DNA from: Bacteroidota bacterium
GTDB taxonomy: Bacteria; Bacteroidota; Ignavibacteria; UBA10030; UBA6906
Direction: 5' to 3'
NCBI GenBank assembly: GCA_030835135.1
Contig: JAUQWO010000031.1
Coordinates: 1-47,771 of the forward strand
DNA length: 47,771 nt
This document shows, piece after piece, positions 45,661 through 47,771 of this stretch. The notes beneath the pieces are model-generated. The model did not search any database. It saw nothing but the letters and a program-made list of their open reading frames with translations, and was not told where the DNA came from. Position numbers and translations under genes: made by a program. The stretch's first letter is position 1. Each line of letters starts with the position of its first letter.

Positions 45661-46011
45661 ATGCAAGACATCGCGATCGTTTCCATCGTCTTCCTGTCCA
45701 TCACCCTTGTCATCGGCACATTCCTCCTGACGCGCCACCGTGAACGGACATTGATCATTGAAAAGGGCCTGTCGTCCGAGGAGATCCGCGCGCTCGCCGG
45801 CACCGGAGCATTCCGGACCGACCCCCTGTCGTCTCTCAAGTGGGGCATGGTCTTCGTCGGCGTGGGGTTGGCGGCGCTGATCGGTGTATGGCTCGAATCC
45901 ATGTACCACAATGATGGCGGGTACATACCGGGACTGATCGCCCTGTTCGGGGGAGCGGCATTGGTGCTGTTCTACGTGATCGCCAACAGGAAGGGACGAG
46001 CGGCCGCCTGA
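45661..46011 (+). CDS. Small membrane protein (DUF6249-like)
   Basis: 116 residues, ATG with GAGG upstream. Three hydrophobic segments: about 4-22 (IVSIVFLSITLVIGTFLL), 62-78 and 89-108. A conserved-looking cytoplasmic RHRERTLIIEKGLSSEEIRAL lies between the first two. It resembles small membrane proteins that are often encoded next to ECF sigma genes in FCB bacteria. Divergent from the sigma gene, probably under its control. Confidence 0.75.
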   Translation: MQDIAIVSIVFLSITLVIGTFLLTRHRERTLIIEKGLSSEEIRALAGTGAFRTDPLSSLKWGMVFVGVGLAALIGVWLESMYHNDGGYIPGLIALFGGAALVLFYVIANRKGRAAA

Positions 46012-46033
46012 GAGCGGGTCGGAAGGGTACACC

Positions 46034-46061
46034 ACCGGGGCCGGCTGTCGCCGGCCCCGGT
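46034..46061. terminator. Strong hairpin between convergent genes
   Basis: ACCGGGGCCGGC (46034-46045) pairs perfectly with GCCGGCCCCGGT (46050-46061), 12 bp with a 4-nt loop. It lies between the stop of the small membrane protein gene and the stop of the oxidoreductase gene. No long T-run on either side; probably a shared transcription end. Confidence 0.65.
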
Positions 46062-46067
46062 CACATT

Positions 46068-47030
46068 CTACACATACACTGCTGCGCGCTTGATCTCCTC
46101 GAGTACCCGGATATTCGACAGACTCCCCTGTTCACTGCTCTCGGGCCGCGTACCCTCCTCGATGCACCGGGCAAAATAGTCCATCTCCGCAACGTAGGGA
46201 TTCTCCGCGGGGAAGACTTCTTCCGAGCGTTGGTCGTTCTCGAAGAGGTGCATCTGCACCGCATTCGGAACGACACGGCCGGCAAGCGAGCCGGACACAT
46301 AGACCGACCCCTTCTCGCCTCCCAGCGCATAATAGTTCGCGTCGCACGAGAATCCGGCGGTCAGGGCCATGAGTGTGGAGCCGGACCGGAGCACGACATG
46401 TGCGAAGCTGTCGACGCCATCGCCCCCGTGGCGCTCGATCGTGGCATGGACCACCGTCGGGACTGGCATGCCGAGGTAGCGGAGGAAGTCCACGCCATAG
46501 ATGCCGAGATCGTTCAGCGCACCTCCCCCGTGCGAAGGGTCCAGCCGGAACAGACTGCGCTTGAGCGCTTCGATGTTGAAACACCAGCTGAAGTCGATGA
46601 AGCGGAGCGGGCCCAGCGTTCCTCCATTGACCAGGTCCCGCACGTGGCGGTGAATGGCCTTGAAGCGGTACATGAATGCTTCCATATAGAGGACGCGGGT
46701 GGAGGCGCACGCCTCGAGCATGCGTTCGACGTCGGCCGACGATGGGGCCGCCGGCTTCTCAAGCAGCACATGCTTGCCGGCGCGGGCGGCACGGATGGTC
46801 CACTCGGCATGGAGCGAGGGTGGAAGCGGAATGTACACGGCATCGATCGCGGGATCGGCGAGCAATGCGTCATAGCTCCCGAAATGGGCGGGGATGCCAA
46901 ACTCTCTGGCAAATGCTGCGGCCTGCGAGGAGCTCCGGCTTGCGATCGCCGTGATGGTCGCGTGGCGCAACGGCGCACCGAAGAACGGGCGCGCGATAGC
47001 CGCGGTACCCAGAATGCCAATGCGGACCAT
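46068..47030 (-). CDS. Gfo/Idh/MocA-family oxidoreductase
   Basis: 320 residues, start shared with the upstream stop (TGATG). NAD(P)-binding GILGTAAIARPFFG at the N-terminus, AVYIPLPPSLHAEWTIRAARAG near 63, and EKPAAPS near 95 (the conserved Glu-Lys-Pro). C-terminal alpha/beta domain with LNDLGIYGVDFLRYLG near 190. Oxidises or reduces a sugar or inositol derivative; trans-dihydrodiol and glucose-fructose types share these blocks. Substrate not predictable. Confidence 0.92.
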   Translation of the reverse strand: MVRIGILGTAAIARPFFGAPLRHATITAIASRSSSQAAAFAREFGIPAHFGSYDALLADPAIDAVYIPLPPSLHAEWTIRAARAGKHVLLEKPAAPSSADVERMLEACASTRVLYMEAFMYRFKAIHRHVRDLVNGGTLGPLRFIDFSWCFNIEALKRSLFRLDPSHGGGALNDLGIYGVDFLRYLGMPVPTVVHATIERHGGDGVDSFAHVVLRSGSTLMALTAGFSCDANYYALGGEKGSVYVSGSLAGRVVPNAVQMHLFENDQRSEEVFPAENPYVAEMDYFARCIEEGTRPESSEQGSLSNIRVLEEIKRAAVYV

Positions 47031-47287
47031 CAGGCGTCCGCATCCGGACCGGACTTCTCATCGTTGCCGCTGTCGGCACTCTGTTGCCCCTGCTGCTCCA
47101 TCCGCGCCTGGCGGGCGAGGAGAAGACGGAGCGTGATGCGCACCAGGTACAATGCCAGCGCCACCGCGAAGAGCGGCATGTGCCAGGATTGCGGGACGGC
47201 CTTGAGCAGGACCATGACCAGCAGTGCGAACATCAGCGCGATGGCGATGTAACCATAGGTGTTTGCCGCCTTATGCGTGATCCTCAT
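47030..47287 (-). CDS. Small membrane protein
   Basis: 85 residues from the ATG at 47287, chosen because the further in-frame extension (to 47431) has no family features. Two hydrophobic helices (YIAIALMFALLVMVLL near 10-25 and a second near 32-49) followed by a charged tail rich in Gln, Asp and Ser. No function evident. Its stop overlaps the next start, so it is co-translated with the oxidoreductase. Confidence 0.7.
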   Translation of the reverse strand: MRITHKAANTYGYIAIALMFALLVMVLLKAVPQSWHMPLFAVALALYLVRITLRLLLARQARMEQQGQQSADSGNDEKSGPDADA

Positions 47288-47602
47288 GGCACGTTTCTCG
47301 TCCTTCGATGTGGTACCCTTGCGAACGTGTTCGCGTTCTGTCCCCCCGAATCCGATACTGATCGTTGCATCGAATGCGCTTCGTGCGGGCTGCCCGGCAC
47401 GGCCAGGGTCACGCACACCACAAAGTAGCAAATCTGTGCGACCTTCACAAGGTCGACCAACGGAGACTCAGAACCGCAGAATTCACGCGAGGGGGGGATA
47501 TCGGGGTCCAACCAGGGTTCAGCTGGTCTGGCGTTTCACCTCAGGAATTCGTATATATTAAGGTAATACAAACAGCACCGAAGAAATGTTGACCGTCCAT
47601 CG
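47288..47602. other. Intergenic region with a palindrome and an AT-rich stretch
   Basis: 315 nt without a convincing gene. It holds a CGACCTT-CAC-AAGGTCG palindrome (47439-47455), which could be an operator, and an AT-rich segment (47551-47569, TATATATTAAGG) that may be a promoter for the gene beginning near 47603. The left part precedes the minus-strand small membrane protein gene and likely holds its promoter. Confidence 0.5.
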
Positions 47603-47771
47603 ATGAGATCATCCCCCCTTCACGAGCGAGACCATCAATCGCAGACTACCCCGGAGGAGGACGATCCAGCCCCTTCCTCAGACCAAACAGCAAGGCGGTT
47701 GGTTGAGGTAGAGCTCCCATCCCTCGAGGTGTCCCCGATACGCGCCAGGTACCAGGCCAACGAGAAGCAGG
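47603..47771 (+). CDS. Possible partial gene, 5' end only
   Basis: An open frame from the ATG at 47603 to the window edge, 56 codons without a stop. The first 30 codons are mixed in composition, but the last 25 show strongly G/C third positions like the neighbouring genes and a plausible sequence (RRLVEVELPSLEVSPIRARY). Too short to assign a family, no clear ribosome site upstream, and the start could differ. Confidence 0.35.
   Translation, partial: MRSSPLHERDHQSQTTPEEDDPAPSSDQTARRLVEVELPSLEVSPIRARYQANEKQ

Noticed and set aside
47284-47511. 75-codon minus-strand open frame upstream of the small membrane protein
   Set aside because: No ribosome site, no domain, and it overlaps the probable promoter region.

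Overview
The window is GC-rich bacterial chromosome, densely packed with operons that overlap by ATGA, GTGA or TGATG. Most genes have clear GGAG-type ribosome binding sites. The gene mix includes metY-metX-lysC-asd under a SAM riboswitch, bshA (bacillithiol), a CHASE2 adenylate cyclase, WD40/CsgG and LPP20 envelope proteins and DUF937/DUF4126 proteins. This fits an FCB-group bacterium (Bacteroidota, Chlorobiota or Ignavibacteriota lineage), probably a flexible or fermentative heterotroph. No rRNA, tRNA, CRISPR array, transposase or prophage gene was seen. The taxonomic call is an inference from gene content only.

Region 1 (1-6194, minus strand) is the most interesting part. It is a compact operon: a GntR/FCD regulator, a meso-diaminopimelate-dehydrogenase-like amine dehydrogenase, a 148-residue protein of unknown function, a fold-type-I PLP enzyme with SepSecS-like motifs, an 81-residue KamE-like domain, a 600-residue protein in which a KamE-like B12 domain is fused in front of a KamD-like barrel, and a KamB-like P-loop protein that runs off the left edge. 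It resembles the logic of the lysine 5,6- and ornithine 4,5-aminomutase pathways (mutase, then amine dehydrogenase, then PLP or thiolytic cleavage, plus a reactivase). However, the parts are different, the domain order is reversed and the known PLP-binding lysine is absent. I propose an undescribed B12-dependent amino acid rearrangement and degradation route. A 12-bp inverted repeat lies over the predicted transcription start of the operon.

Region 2 (6257-11374, plus strand) is divergent from region 1: a sigma-70-like promoter, a SAM-I riboswitch with terminator and candidate antiterminator, then metY-metX-lysC-asd, all overlapping. It takes aspartate to homocysteine precursors. Small genes follow (LysM protein, lipoprotein, DUF937, DUF4126), then a convergent minus-strand block: M48 peptidase lipoprotein, MsrA, MBL-fold hydrolase, RRM protein, hexapeptide-repeat protein, DnaQ-Cho nuclease fusion and DNA polymerase IV.

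Region 3 (19626-30759, minus strand) holds a polysaccharide operon (two GT2, two GT4, a flippase, a membrane glycosyltransferase). Upstream of it lies an envelope trio: a WD40-CsgG fusion, a large LPP20-like protein and an LPP20-like lipoprotein. A beta-barrel protein gene precedes them.

Region 4 (31542-42237, plus strand) starts with a CHASE2-adenylate cyclase followed, almost without gaps, by an SH3-M48 peptidase and a seven-gene ABC transporter block. Then come 3-hydroxyacyl-CoA dehydrogenase and acetate kinase. Region 5 (42243-47771) contains YigZ, bshA, a cupin, an ECF sigma/anti-sigma pair divergent from a small membrane protein (with mirrored ECF-type promoters), a Gfo/Idh/MocA oxidoreductase with a small membrane protein, and a possible partial gene at the right edge.
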